From Opisthocomus hoazin (lineage: Eukaryota > Chordata > Aves > Opisthocomiformes > Opisthocomidae), in the NCBI RefSeq assembly GCF_030867145.1, contig NC_134421.1, forward strand, positions 29,023,979 through 29,087,978: 64,000 nt of DNA, written 5' to 3'. This document shows positions 43,041-54,100 of the stretch, one piece after another. The stretch's first letter is position 1. Each line of letters starts with the position of its first letter. The notes below the pieces were generated by a model. The model saw only the letters and a program-made list of their open reading frames with translations, made no database searches and had not been told where the DNA came from. The position numbers and the translations under genes were made by a program.

Positions 43041-43759
43041 CATCATCAGGATTAGGTAGAAATTTACCACAAAAAATTAACACAGCTGTATTCTGCAATG
43101 CTAATCATGCAGAGTAGCACCATGTCATTAGAACATCTCCACTGCATTTTCAAGGATTAGTATTTGCATGAGTAATGCTAGGAGAACAGGGCCAAGAACA
43201 TAAATATAATTTTTAATAAACAGCAATATGGAATCTCTTTATATAAAAAATTTACCTGGATAATACAAAAAAAGTCACAATCCTGGGATATTAGGAGTGT
43301 AAATATTCAAACTGCATTGCTTTTTTGTAAATATTAAACTCTACTATGTATTTCAGATTTTTAAAAATTTCGTGGAAAACAGAAATGGCAACACCTTAGG
43401 TCACAAGAGGAAAGGAGTACATGGTACGTAAAGTTTCACCCGAGAGTTCTGATTAACATAAACCACTGATGAACTCAGCTGAAACTCTTATGAACTGCTG
43501 GGTTTTCCACTTAAATATCACAATATTTGTATCATGTACTGACTTTTTCTCACTGAAGTGAGAATAATTAGTCATTCCAGAGAAAAAATATTAATTAGGT
43601 GCAGTCAGATTAAAAAACCAGTAGGGAATAGGGACGAGCTAGACAAAAAGCACTTCCTATGCTTCTTTTAGGAAAATACTTACTAATCAGTAGCATAAGC
43701 AGGAATGATAATTACTCTGTTAATTCTCTGGACTGAGAGCTATGGGACTGAGTTTAGTT

Positions 43760-44060
43760 CTGGGCTGTGTCCCAGACATCACATGTAATCTTGTGCAAAT
43801 CTTTTCAGAAGTGGCCTTTCATTCCTGAATCCTTAATTTCTGAGTACTTGGCCTACATTTCAGACCTGTTAGGTGCATACAGATCCTGCTGACTTAATTG
43901 AAACAACAAGTGCATAGCAGTCTCAAAAATGAGTTTCCAAGACGTGTCAATTTGTTTAATAAGAAGTTAAACAACTCAAAGCTAATGATTTCTTGGAAAT
44001 GTGGTCTTAGTGATGCTGCCTCTGTTTCTTCCCTTGCAAAATGGACATAACATTTTCCAT
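43760..44060 (+). repeat. Broken MIR-like SINE relic with inserted or diverged middle
   Basis: ctgggctgtgtcccagacat and a 'taatcttgtgcaaatc' block at about 43765-43805 resemble the mid MIR region. tgcctctgtttcttcccttg then caaaatggacataacat at about 44016-44053 resemble the 3' MIR motif 'gcctcagtttccccatctgtaaaatggg'. About 200 bases of other sequence, itself like a fossil 'ttttcagaagtgg' repeat, lie between them, so this is either an old insertion or two independent pieces. Confidence 0.4.
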
Positions 44061-44855
44061 TAATTACTTAACAGGAAGCCTTTCATAAAATTACTTCATC
44101 CTATATATTTTAATAGAAATACATCAACTAAAACCATGGATGAGGAGTGACTTACAAACATTTTAGATAGGCAATTGCACATTGATTGCTGCATATGGAA
44201 ACTTACTCCTTCCAGATTTTGGTAATGAAAACAAAGTGTGTGTGAAAAATGAGTGGGGGATCCACTAAATCATTTACCCACAGTGTTGGAATACTGATTC
44301 CCATAAAGGAGCAGAAACATTGTCAGTCTTGTGACTACAGTACTGAGGAAGGTGAAAGATAGCATCTTCGGAATGAAACTGGAGACATATGACTCATCCT
44401 TTTTTTGTCGCTTGCCAAGCTTACCTTGACATTTATTTCTTTGCTGGAGTGCAGAACATGTTTACAGAGGTTTACTCCATGCAAATGCATCTGGATTTCC
44501 TCTGAACTGTCAGCAGCTTGCACAGTGAGAAGTGAGATTCAGTTTTCCACCTTATGGGATATTCTTTGTTCATGACGGTAAATGGTAACATGGGTCTGAA
44601 CATTGAGGGCATACATGGGCAGCCTCTTATTTTGGAAACTTCGTATCCCAGTAAGAACTCTGTAACCTCCCCCTGTCTTTAGGGGATGAAAACAAAACTT
44701 GGATGTGAGCTGGCTGAGACCTATCTGGGTAGGAGCTTTACATCTTTGGCCATGTTTCCAAATGATAAACACTGCAGAAATGCTGCAAAGACTGTGACAC
44801 ACTTTATAGGGTTTTTATTATTTAGGCCATGTCTGCATGAGGAGAGTTGAAACCG

Positions 44856-44878
44856 TGTATTCCTGTATTCCTGTATTG
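44856..44878. repeat. Short tandem repeat, 8-bp unit tgtattcc
   Basis: Nearly three copies of tgtattcc in a row, the last one breaking down to tgtattg. A minor simple repeat that may vary in length between individuals. Confidence 0.8.
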
Positions 44879-45018
44879 TATTCATATACAATGCAAAGCA
44901 AAATGCATTTGTTTAAACAAATCATTACTGATTTACTCTGTACAGGGAATACACATGCAGTTAGGGATCACCTCTTTGGTGAGTGAGGGTAATTTTCTTA
45001 ATTTCTCTTTTACTGGAG

Positions 45019-45038
45019 AGGATACGATGGATACGATG
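45019..45038. repeat. Two-copy 9-bp tandem repeat ggatacgat
   Basis: ggatacgat is directly repeated and followed by gg. Minor local slippage with no evident function. Confidence 0.8.
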
Positions 45039-48000
45039 GTCTGACCAAACCAAAACTTAGTTTAGGTTAATCTGGCAATTTACTGATACAAGCATAATCA
45101 GCTTTTGCATGGTTTACGCCTTCTGAACACATAGTCGTAAGGGTTTTACGCTCGTAAATAGGCAAACTTCTTAAATGTAGTTAGATTCATGCAGGTTTTA
45201 CAGTCTAGACAGGCTATCTTGGTTCCACACAAATCAAGGCAATTCTGTTCAGCTTCACAGGCATTAAAGGCAACTGTTGTGCAGTCACAAAGCAGTCACC
45301 AGCATAAAACCAAGAGTGTCCGTAGTCTAAAGGATATGGAGCTCTAAAATGCATTCCCATTTAGACATTTGCCAGTATTCACAGGTATGGTTTTTACTTC
45401 TTCATCAAGTATTTTTGTCTTGTAATTACATTGTCAAACCAAAAGCTTTTATATGTTATAGAAGATATAGCACAGGTGATTTTTCATTTAAACAGAATAT
45501 GGTTCTCATGACTGAAGCATCTAGGCATTAAACAGCACAGCATAATAATATTTACTTGCTACTATGTTGTGATCACATCAGAGAAGTAACCCAATTTTTT
45601 CCACAAACTTTGCATGAGATAGAGAAGTTATTTACTCTTGCCAACTTCACATTTATAAAATAAAGAGAGGAAAAAGTAAGAATTGTGTTATTGCAAGAGC
45701 AATCTTCAGTTGCAGCAGCAGCATCACAGGTGTATTATATCATCACCTTTGTAATTAGTTAAAGAAATTTGAAGCCACTATAATATATAATTTAACTGAG
45801 CCAGATAACTGTAAGCTGGATTGTATCTCCTGTTATTTGTTGCATTTGGTAAAGATGATTATATATGTTGAAGGTCTCTATTTTTTTTATGCATCTGTTT
45901 GATTTTAATGTTGTGTATAATTGACTACGTATGTTGCTTTGTATTTAGTGCTTTTGCTGCATGGATGTAAGATGAGCTACCCCAGAGAAGTAAACAAAAA
46001 AGCCCAGAGGGCTGCATGAAGATGTGATACCTGACAGTCCTTGGGGACCCATACTCCAAATGGGGTATGCTTTTTCATCTCTGAAGAGTGGTTCTAGGCT
46101 TCTTGATTTTCAACAGCACCATCCTCTTTGAATAAAATTGCATGCATAATTTGGGTTAATTTTTTAATATTTATCGAGTGTTTCAAGTTTGAGAAAGTTA
46201 ATGGAGAATGATAAGGAGCTACTTTAAGGTGTGTCACTTCTTTACAGTAGTACCAAACAGCTTTTAGGTAAAGTTTGCTCCTATCTCTTTCTATGCTAGT
46301 CTTTTCCAGTAATGTATGGACTAATTCAGATTTTTGTATGAGACCCTTCTCTCACTTTCAGCCAGGTTATCAGAAGAGTCGTACTGCTGGGGAACCAAAC
46401 AGATTCAGGACTAATTCTCATTTACATCTCCTTCTGCTAGTCAGGATCAAACTTCCGCTATGAGCTATGAACCTGCTCAATTAACTCAATGGAGCTGAAG
46501 AGAGTCTTATCTCCTCAGACCGTTGCTTGTAATCAGCAATTGCCCAGAGACTTTAAGTGGAACTGTGGGAATAGTATCTGACCTGAATAATCTCTGACCT
46601 CTGTGTGCGTTCAAAATGTCCTCTACAAACACAGCAACTGCAGGAACTTACTGATGTATAACGTGGTACTGATGTTCCCTTGTATTTTAGGAGTCTTGTG
46701 CCCTCATGTCATTTATTTCATTAGCCAGCAGAGGACTAAGAGCTAGTTTTGATCCCTGCATGATTAGACCAGCTGAAAGTTTCCCACTATGAATCAGAAC
46801 CAACCTCAAGACCTCATTTTTCTGACCTGAGTGTGCTGTCACCGAACATGCCTCTGACATTGGCTCAAGAACTTACATCTTCAGTAATGTCCTCTTTCCT
46901 TTCATTCAAGATTTGATCTAGCAGACACCAAAAAGCTAATGCTCCTTTCGGGAGGTGTGAGTGCAATGGCAGGAACAGGGTCAATAAATCTACCTTTTGG
47001 CATTTCCATTAGCCATGCTGAAGCCCTGTTTTTAGCTTGCCTGTAATCTGAGTGGAGTGTCCTGACTTAGGATGTAGCCATAGAGGGCATTTCCAGGCCA
47101 GAAATGCTTTTCATCTGGCTAGGACAATCACAAAAGACAAGGAACCCTCTCTGTACTCTGCCTACCTGTTACAGTATTGCCTTTTCCCAGTGTTTAGCAG
47201 CAGAACCTTTCTTTAAAGGTGCCGTCAGCTCTCAGCGCTGCCACCGTGCCTGGCACAGGTCACCATGCCATCAACCTGGGCAGCTTTACTCTGTCCCCTG
47301 ACACTGTCCACTTAGGGCATCAAAGAGCAGCTCATAGCCATCATCTCTTCAGCAGACACCCACCTCCTCCCTTGGTTCAAGTAGATTATTTCACTCAAAG
47401 TGATAAAAAAGCCATTGGCCTGCCCTAGATCAGAAACTACATGTAAAAAAGAGTTAATACTTGTGGGATGGTTTACGGTCTTAGTCAGGAACAATGTACT
47501 TTGGAAAACTGTAAGAATTTACTTAGACCAGATGCAACACATTTCTCTGGCCAGATGTGGCCTAGGGATCAGGCTACGACTGCTGGCTAGTTGCAAGAAT
47601 CATCCTCTTCTAGGGAGTGAAAAAACTCCATCTTAACTTTCAAGTTTCTCTTTAAGAAGAAGCCTAAAGTGACTTCAAATTAAAATGATAGTATCACTTA
47701 AAAGAAACTCAGGTGAAACACTCCAGAGAAGCAGACTGGCTGGAAACTAAGCTGCCAGAGTCCTACAGGGTTAACAGCAATGCACTGTTAAAACTGTGCT
47801 ATGAAATATTTTCGGTATGGCAGATGCTATTAAATGCTGAAATACATACAGTCACTTCTAACATAAGTCATGTAAGCCTAAGTTATTACAAATGCATGGT
47901 GAGCAATGAACGTACTAGAGTTTCAGATCACTAAAGTCAGATTTCTCTATGAATACCTGGACTGAATCTGTGGCAAACCACCTTTACAGCATTCCTTATG

Positions 48001-49734
48001 TCTACTGCAGTTCTAGATCAGATAATTATATCAAAGCCTTATTATTCTGGTAGTTGACTAACGTCTGCTCACTTGCCACAACGAACAATCTGTATGATAA
48101 GAATGTAATTTCTTTTGAGATAGCTTAGTTGGTGCCTCCCCTGGGACCAGAAAACCACATATCAAACTTCATAATTTCTTGCTAGAAGGAAAATGTTGAG
48201 AGATGTGTTTATTAAAGTCCTATTATCCATTTGATTGGCTCGTTTTTATAAATGGAGGGCCATATCATTCTGTCTTTACACACCACATGAAGTGTATTAC
48301 TCCACAATAGTCTCACTGAAGCGACTGACATACTTGCAGTATGGAAGCCCTTGCATGGTCCAGATAATTGTCTCCTCAGTTGTTAAGAAAGCTCTAATCA
48401 AGAGAGAATCATCGCACTTGATTTGGGGTGAAAAGACACAGAAAGCCAAATGAAAATTTCCAGTTGCACTATGTATTTGAAGATTGGACTGTATTCCACA
48501 GATCTCCCAAATACTCACTTCTAAATAAAGCTATGAACTATAGATGCTCTACTAATTTTAGGTTTGAGTCTATACACACTCTAGAAAGGTAAATGAGGTT
48601 CCAATACAGCACGTAATTCTTGCTTTATCACTGGTACAAGGCATATACACATGTTAAAAATAAAGAACAGTATTTATTATCTTATATTAAAGTTCCATAT
48701 TCAATAGTAATTATTGTATGTAGTAGAATTCATTCTTTATGCAGTGAAAAGCACGGTCAATGGGACTCATCACCTCCCTGTTTAAATACTGTTATGGCAT
48801 CTATCTAAAATTCTAATGATGTGTAGAAAATTTGATCCAAATGCAACCACATGAAATAGATGTCGGAAATGTTAATTAAAAATCTAGGCCATAGCCATTC
48901 TCTATCTTTTGTGTACCAAAAGCATTGAAAACAATGCTGTCCTGATGAAATCCTCTGATTTTTAGTATATAATAGCAACTATGTTTAGAAATCTTTTCTT
49001 TCTAAACTATCACTTGGCTTAATATCTATCATTAATTGTCTCCTACAATCTTGAATCAATACCATCATGACTTACGCCGCCTTCACAGTTCCCAAGCTGA
49101 GCAAGGTTGAGCTAAGCCTGCACTTGACTGGGAATCCTCCAAGAAAAATATACAGTGCCATGGAAAGCACTGTTGGTGTATATTGGACCCTTCCTTCTGA
49201 CTCATTATGAAACACGTTCCCCAGCCAGTTGCTCTGAGGCAGTGTGCTGTTCGAGATGTCTCTTCTAGTGGAGTATTTCCTACTCTAGATTTTTGTGTAG
49301 CCTGTTAACCACTTGCCAGCTATTATCACAGAACTGGAAGGGCAAAGTGATGACTAATTAGGAAATGTGCTGCTTTAACTATGACTGTAGGCATCATGAA
49401 GTCTTGAAAGATGTAGATGCAGATACAATCATGGAGAGCACATAGGATCAGGCAGTCTTATCCCATCTAACAGCAATTACTAGAAATTCCATGAAACTTG
49501 CCCTATCTTCCATGTTACATGATCACTTGTGATCGTGCCAGAATAAAACTTCAGCTTTAAGACTCTCTAGTCCCCTGAAAACAGAAAACCTCTGCTGCCG
49601 TTGAATTTTATGTTGGTGGAAGCCATTTGTGTAGTTGAAACCTATGGTGTTTCCATTCAAAACACGGACTGAGGAATCCAGATCCGAATCTGTCCTAGTG
49701 TAGCCAATGTAATGCACCTTATTCTTTGGACTGA

Positions 49735-49800
49735 TTGGTTCAAAGCCTGTTGAATTTAATGGCAGTCTCTCTATTGACCTCAGGGAGTTCTGGGCTGCAC
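49735..49800. repeat. Fossil palindromic amniote repeat (ttgaatttaatggcag type)
   Basis: tgaatttaatggcag and ctctattgacctca form imperfect inverted arms, matching the 'ccattgaagtcaatgg' class of old self-complementary repeats also seen at 37951-38013. Flanking 'ggttcaaagcc' fits the same family as I remember it. No coding capacity. Confidence 0.5.
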
Positions 49801-52024
49801 TTCGCATTTGGAGACTTGTTTCCTAATAAGCCTGTAGGGAGTAAGTGCATGCTTGCCAGCAGCTCGCCTCAGTAAGAGTCTAACTTCACAGGAAAGGAAA
49901 AAAAAATAATCCTAGCATGGACTCCCTAAAAAAACAGGTTTGTGTAGAGCATGAAGGGAATATTGTTTACCTTTTCATAAATGCAAGCTTTAAGATTCAG
50001 TCAGCTGTGCCTTCTTTAATGAGTTTTCTTAACAAGTATTTATGAGAACGGTAGGAACATGAATGCACTGTAATTCAGATAATAGGGTATAGCTTGATAA
50101 TGTTTAAAGATATTTTGCACGATGTAGTAGCCAATGAAATTGTAGGCAAAGGTACCCTCGGGAAATTAAATTTTGCCACATCGCACAGTTTCAGACAATC
50201 ACGAAAGATGAGCAACTGAATTTGTGTCATCAATTTTTTCATGATGATTTACATGTCAAATAGATTACTACCCATGATTAGCTCTCCATCAGCACATGGC
50301 CTCTTCCTTTCAATAAGCTGGTCAATGTCAGAGAAGTGAAAGACATCAAATAAAGTTCTGGCAAGACTCTTCATTGCATCATTACAATTTCACATTCAGA
50401 TGAAGATTTTTGCGTGAAACAGTTAGCTGTGTGCACTGATGTATCTTGATTTTTAATTTGTGACAAAACCAGCTATTGCACAACCCTCTGGGATGGGTTT
50501 GTCCTTAGGAGAACAGGACAAAACTCGTGGAGCTGGCAGATGCTGTGAGTGAGACTCTGCCAGCCATGTGCTGTGCAGCACTGTGCTCCCTCCAGGAACC
50601 CATCTAGGAGGAGGGGTCAGCACCCAGGTCAGACAGAGCAGTAACAACGAAAAAAAACCATTCACACACATTTGTGGTGGGTTGTTTTGTCCATCTGCCT
50701 TAGGTACACATACACTTACAGCAAGGGAAGGCTATTGTTTAAAAGTTTTCCCGTGTATCCATGGAAGACAGAACGAAGCCTGATGGTAAGGAAAGACCTT
50801 TTCCAGAGAGCACTGCCGTGAGCCCTGGCAGGGGATCCGCTTTATGGCAAGGGCACTAGTCCAGGGTATATGTTACGTCACATGTGAGATTCTCTGATTT
50901 TGAGTCAACTGGGTCAGACAGAAATCAGTCAGAGCTCTGTGCAGCAATAATTGCTAGCTGAGGCACTAATTGGAACAAATTGCCCTTAGGGGGGAAATCA
51001 AAAACAAAGGGATACAGCTTCCCATGATCTTTGCACTGCTGAATCCATTTACAGCAGCGAGCTCCTCGTCACCGTGGGCAGGCACAGCGGCGGGCTCTGA
51101 ACCACCGCTGAAATCTAACAGCTCTCCGCAGTGCCGCGAGGCTGCTCCTCAGGAGGGAGAGAGAATAATACAGGCTCAAAGACTTGTGTTGTTTCTGGGA
51201 TTATATGGCTGGAGAGGAAAAATTAAACCTTTAACTTTCTCATTCAATATAGAGATGATAAAGAACGTGCCATAATAATAGGACCTTTCCTGTGCAAAGA
51301 ACATACCATAGTAAAGCAAGAAACATTGTTTGGCTTCTTCTGTTCCCTGGAGTAACTTGCAAAAAATATTTTTGCACGTTCTGCTTGTACCATTTCCAAC
51401 TCCTAAAATGATCACTGAGACCAACAAATTGCATCTTCTTCTGGCATGGTCTTAAGGCTTGGAAGCACACAGAGTATGACTTGTGGAGCTAAACTGTTCT
51501 CTGGGAACTTTAGGCATATTCAGCCGGCTACATTTCCGTGTCAGTCTTTTCCAAAATGTATTTGAATAATCTCACTGGGAGATTTTCTCCACTGGATCGT
51601 CTGTGGACAATACACACTGTGCATTCAATTTTTTTTGGTGATGAAATAGTTCTTATGGCTTTTTTTCCAGGTTCTTTCTTGAATATATGCAAGCTTGTAA
51701 TGACACTAGATAACTTAGCTGATGCTGTGCTCCATAATACTGTACGTATGCAGCAATAGGTCCCATCCTAGTTTGTTTATCGTACCCTGAACAGCAAAGA
51801 GTCAGCTACTGAAGTCAGTCTGGTAGTGTCTCACGTAGCAGCAGTGTCAGGCATCAGCGTATTTGAACGGTAAAGCACATCCAGACCTAATTCCACTGAT
51901 TTGCAAATTTATGGATCTTTTCCCTGCGAGGTTAAAGAGTGCTCCTGTTTTTAGGGAGTCTATATAAAGCAACTCTCCAATACTCCTCCTAAGTCAGAAG
52001 TTAACATGTTCTGTTTTTTCTGAT

Positions 52025-52735
52025 GGCTGAGTATAGAGCTGTAGGATTGAAAATCTCTTAAAATACCTATAGCCCTGTCCCAAGATAGAATCAGCTCCAC
52101 GTATATCACTTCTGGCAGATGTTTGTCCAAACATTTCTAAAGTTTTTCTGTTATAACAGTACTGCAACCTCCTTAGCAATCTATTCTAGTGCTCCATTCA
52201 TCTTCAAAAACATTAGGCACTTTTCTTATATCTAACCTGAGTTTTTCTTGTTAACTACCTTTTCTCTTATGCATTGGATTTATCTCCTTTTCAGCAATAT
52301 TTTTTAATGTAGTGAAGACTGTTACCATCATCTTCTTATACCTTTTCAGGTTAACAATATCAATAGATTCAGTTTTACTCCTAGACTATGATCTTTTGGA
52401 AATCTAAAGGGTTTTATTGTTCTAATTCTGATTGTCTAAAGGTACAAAAACTGAGCACAGAGTCAACACACTGGACACAGATTCAACACACTGAACACAG
52501 GGATCTAGCTGACGCCATGCCTGTGCTGAGCAGAACATGGCCATAGATTTTATTTTGTGTTTATACAACTTAGTCTGCTATTTTCCTTTTTTCTGTAATA
52601 GCCAGGCATTGTTCAGTCTCTAACGCAACATAATTTCTATGTTTTTTCTTATTATATTGCTCCCTCAACAGTTGTTCAGCATTCACAAAAATATAAATTG
52701 GTAAATAATCAATGTCTGAAATGGGCTGCAGAGTG
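52025..52735 (-). mobile_element. CR1 LINE relic, 3' end, minus strand
   Basis: On the minus strand the sequence decodes with breaks to the C-terminal end of CR1 ORF2. RLDIRK is visible near 52220-52240 and CLDKHL near 52120, in the arrangement of intact elements ('..RLDIRKNF..HWN.LP.EVVE..LDKHL'). The CR1 3' terminal region follows at about 52025-52085, where gagattttcaatcctaca and ctctatact recall the consensus 'cttgaggtcccttccagccctacatttctatga'. Similarity is clear to about 52510 and weaker to about 52735. Stops and frameshifts abound, so it is inactive. It is oriented opposite to the next CR1 copy. Confidence 0.7.
52451..52500. repeat. Tandem expansion of a 20-bp unit inside the CR1 relic
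   Basis: The unit ctgagcacagagtcaacaca is followed by ctggacacagattcaacaca and a partial ctgaacacag. These are about 2.5 degenerate copies of 20 bp. The unit resembles one stretch of CR1 antisense ('gaactggacacag..'), so the array probably arose by duplication after insertion. Confidence 0.8.
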
Positions 52736-52929
52736 GATGGGGCCAAGGAGCCACAGACTTTTATGTCTCTTTCCTGAACTGTATAAACATGAAAAGGCAA
52801 TGATTAGAATCACATCAATGGGCAAATACAACAACTTTTGCAGAAGGAATTAATTCCTTAGAAGTCTTCTAGTGTTCTCTGAAGGCCTCACTCAATGTGT
52901 GTCCAGGAGGAGCTTTAATTTGTTACAAA
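52736..52929. other. Spacer between two oppositely oriented CR1 relics
   Basis: About 200 bases that I cannot assign confidently to either CR1 copy. It contains no gene. It could be original host DNA or CR1 sequence too diverged to see. Confidence 0.4.
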
Positions 52930-54100
52930 ATGTATTAACAATGCTCCTCACAAAAACTCTTAAAGAAACTAAAGTCTCTATTCCCATATGTTAATAATGG
53001 GTTAAAAGATAGGAAACCATGATTAGAAATAAATGTCCAGCTTTTACAACAGAGGGAGTTCACCCATGGCTCACCACAGGGATCTGTTCTAGGACTTCTG
53101 TTGTGAAATAGATCTATATATGACCTTGAAAAGGGAAGAGAATAAGGTGACAAAGTTTACTGACTAAAATTATTCAGAGTAGTAGGAGAAAAACCATATG
53201 CAAGGAGTTGCAGAGGATCTAATGATACTGTGTTCTCACACAATAAAATGGTAGAGGATATTAATAAATGCAAAATGATGCACAGGAGGAAAACCAGACA
53301 GTTTATATGCAAAATGACTCAATATTATGGCCTAGTAATCTCTAGGGATCTTGGAGTTATATTAGATGGTTCTATGAAAACATCAGCTCAGTGGCAGTCA
53401 AACGAATGACTGCAAAAAAGCAAATCAAGGAAAGGAAGCTAAAAACAAATTAAGGAATTGCTGCTATGCTACAGTTTAGATCCATGGTGAACCCACCTCT
53501 TAAGTTATCCCCTTCTTCTACCTCAGGAAGAATATATTAGAATTGAAACAGTTACATGCTGACCAAAAAGAGAGATGAAAGGTATGGAACAGTTGCCATC
53601 CAAGAAGAGACCACAGAGTTGGGTTTGAAGGAAGATGCTGGATGTGAATACAATAATCTATACAATCATGAGTGGTATGGGGAAGGTGAGCAGAAAATTA
53701 GTGTTCATCATAATGCAAGACATAGGGGGGGGACTCAAATCATGAGACAGAAAGAAGACAAAAGGAAATACTTTTTCATACAATCTACAACAGGATGTTG
53801 TTGGTGCCAAAAGATAGGTGGGTTTAAAAAACAATTAGATACATTTCTGGAAGAAAGAAATCACTATAGAACAGGAGATAAAGATACCACCTCTTGCTTA
53901 TGTAATCCCTGAGCCATGGAGTGCTGGGAAAATTAAGAATACACCAAGAACAAGGACATATCATTATGTGTTTGCCCTGTTTTTATATTCTTCCATAAAA
54001 AACTGCTTTGGCTGCTGTCAGATACAGGATACTGGGCTAAGTGGAATCTTTCATCTGACCCAGCCTTATTATTCCCCTTCTCTTATGTTCTTCCGATGAA
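52930..54100 (+). mobile_element. CR1 LINE relic: reverse transcriptase part of ORF2 through 3' end, plus strand
   Basis: Across several frameshifts the plus strand shows CR1 reverse-transcriptase motifs in order. A THGSPQGSVLG-like block lies at about 53062-53095 and KVTKFTD (from 'KFADDTKL') near 53150. KCKMMH follows near 53270-53285, then RDLGVILDGSMKTSAQ at about 53348-53395. Further on, an open frame at 53556-53912 carries the decayed ORF2 end. The 3' terminus at about 54020-54095 reads tactgggctaagtgg ... catctgacccagcc ... cttatgttcttcc, the classic CR1 end. The endonuclease part is missing, as usual for a 5'-truncated copy. Stops and shifts show it is dead. Confidence 0.85.

Larger units (their letters stand above)
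28690..43755. other. Long non-coding stretch with no recognised gene
   Basis: No recognisable exon, RNA gene or intact element. GC-richer patches occur at about 30.05-30.15 kb, 32.55-33.1 kb, 35.1-35.4 kb and 38.7-38.9 kb, each with overlapping frames on both strands that match nothing I know. Fossil repeats and a hairpin are listed separately. Confidence 0.5.
44061..52020. other. Non-coding stretch with no recognised gene
   Basis: AT-rich unique sequence. It contains two tiny tandem repeats and one fossil repeat, listed separately. A moderately GC-rich patch near 51.05-51.15 kb has no recognisable product. I see no exon that I can support. Confidence 0.5.

Noticed and set aside
53556-53912. 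118-codon plus-strand open frame that could be taken for a small gene
   Set aside because: It lies inside the CR1 relic and corresponds to decayed ORF2 C-terminal and 3' sequence, so it is not an independent gene.
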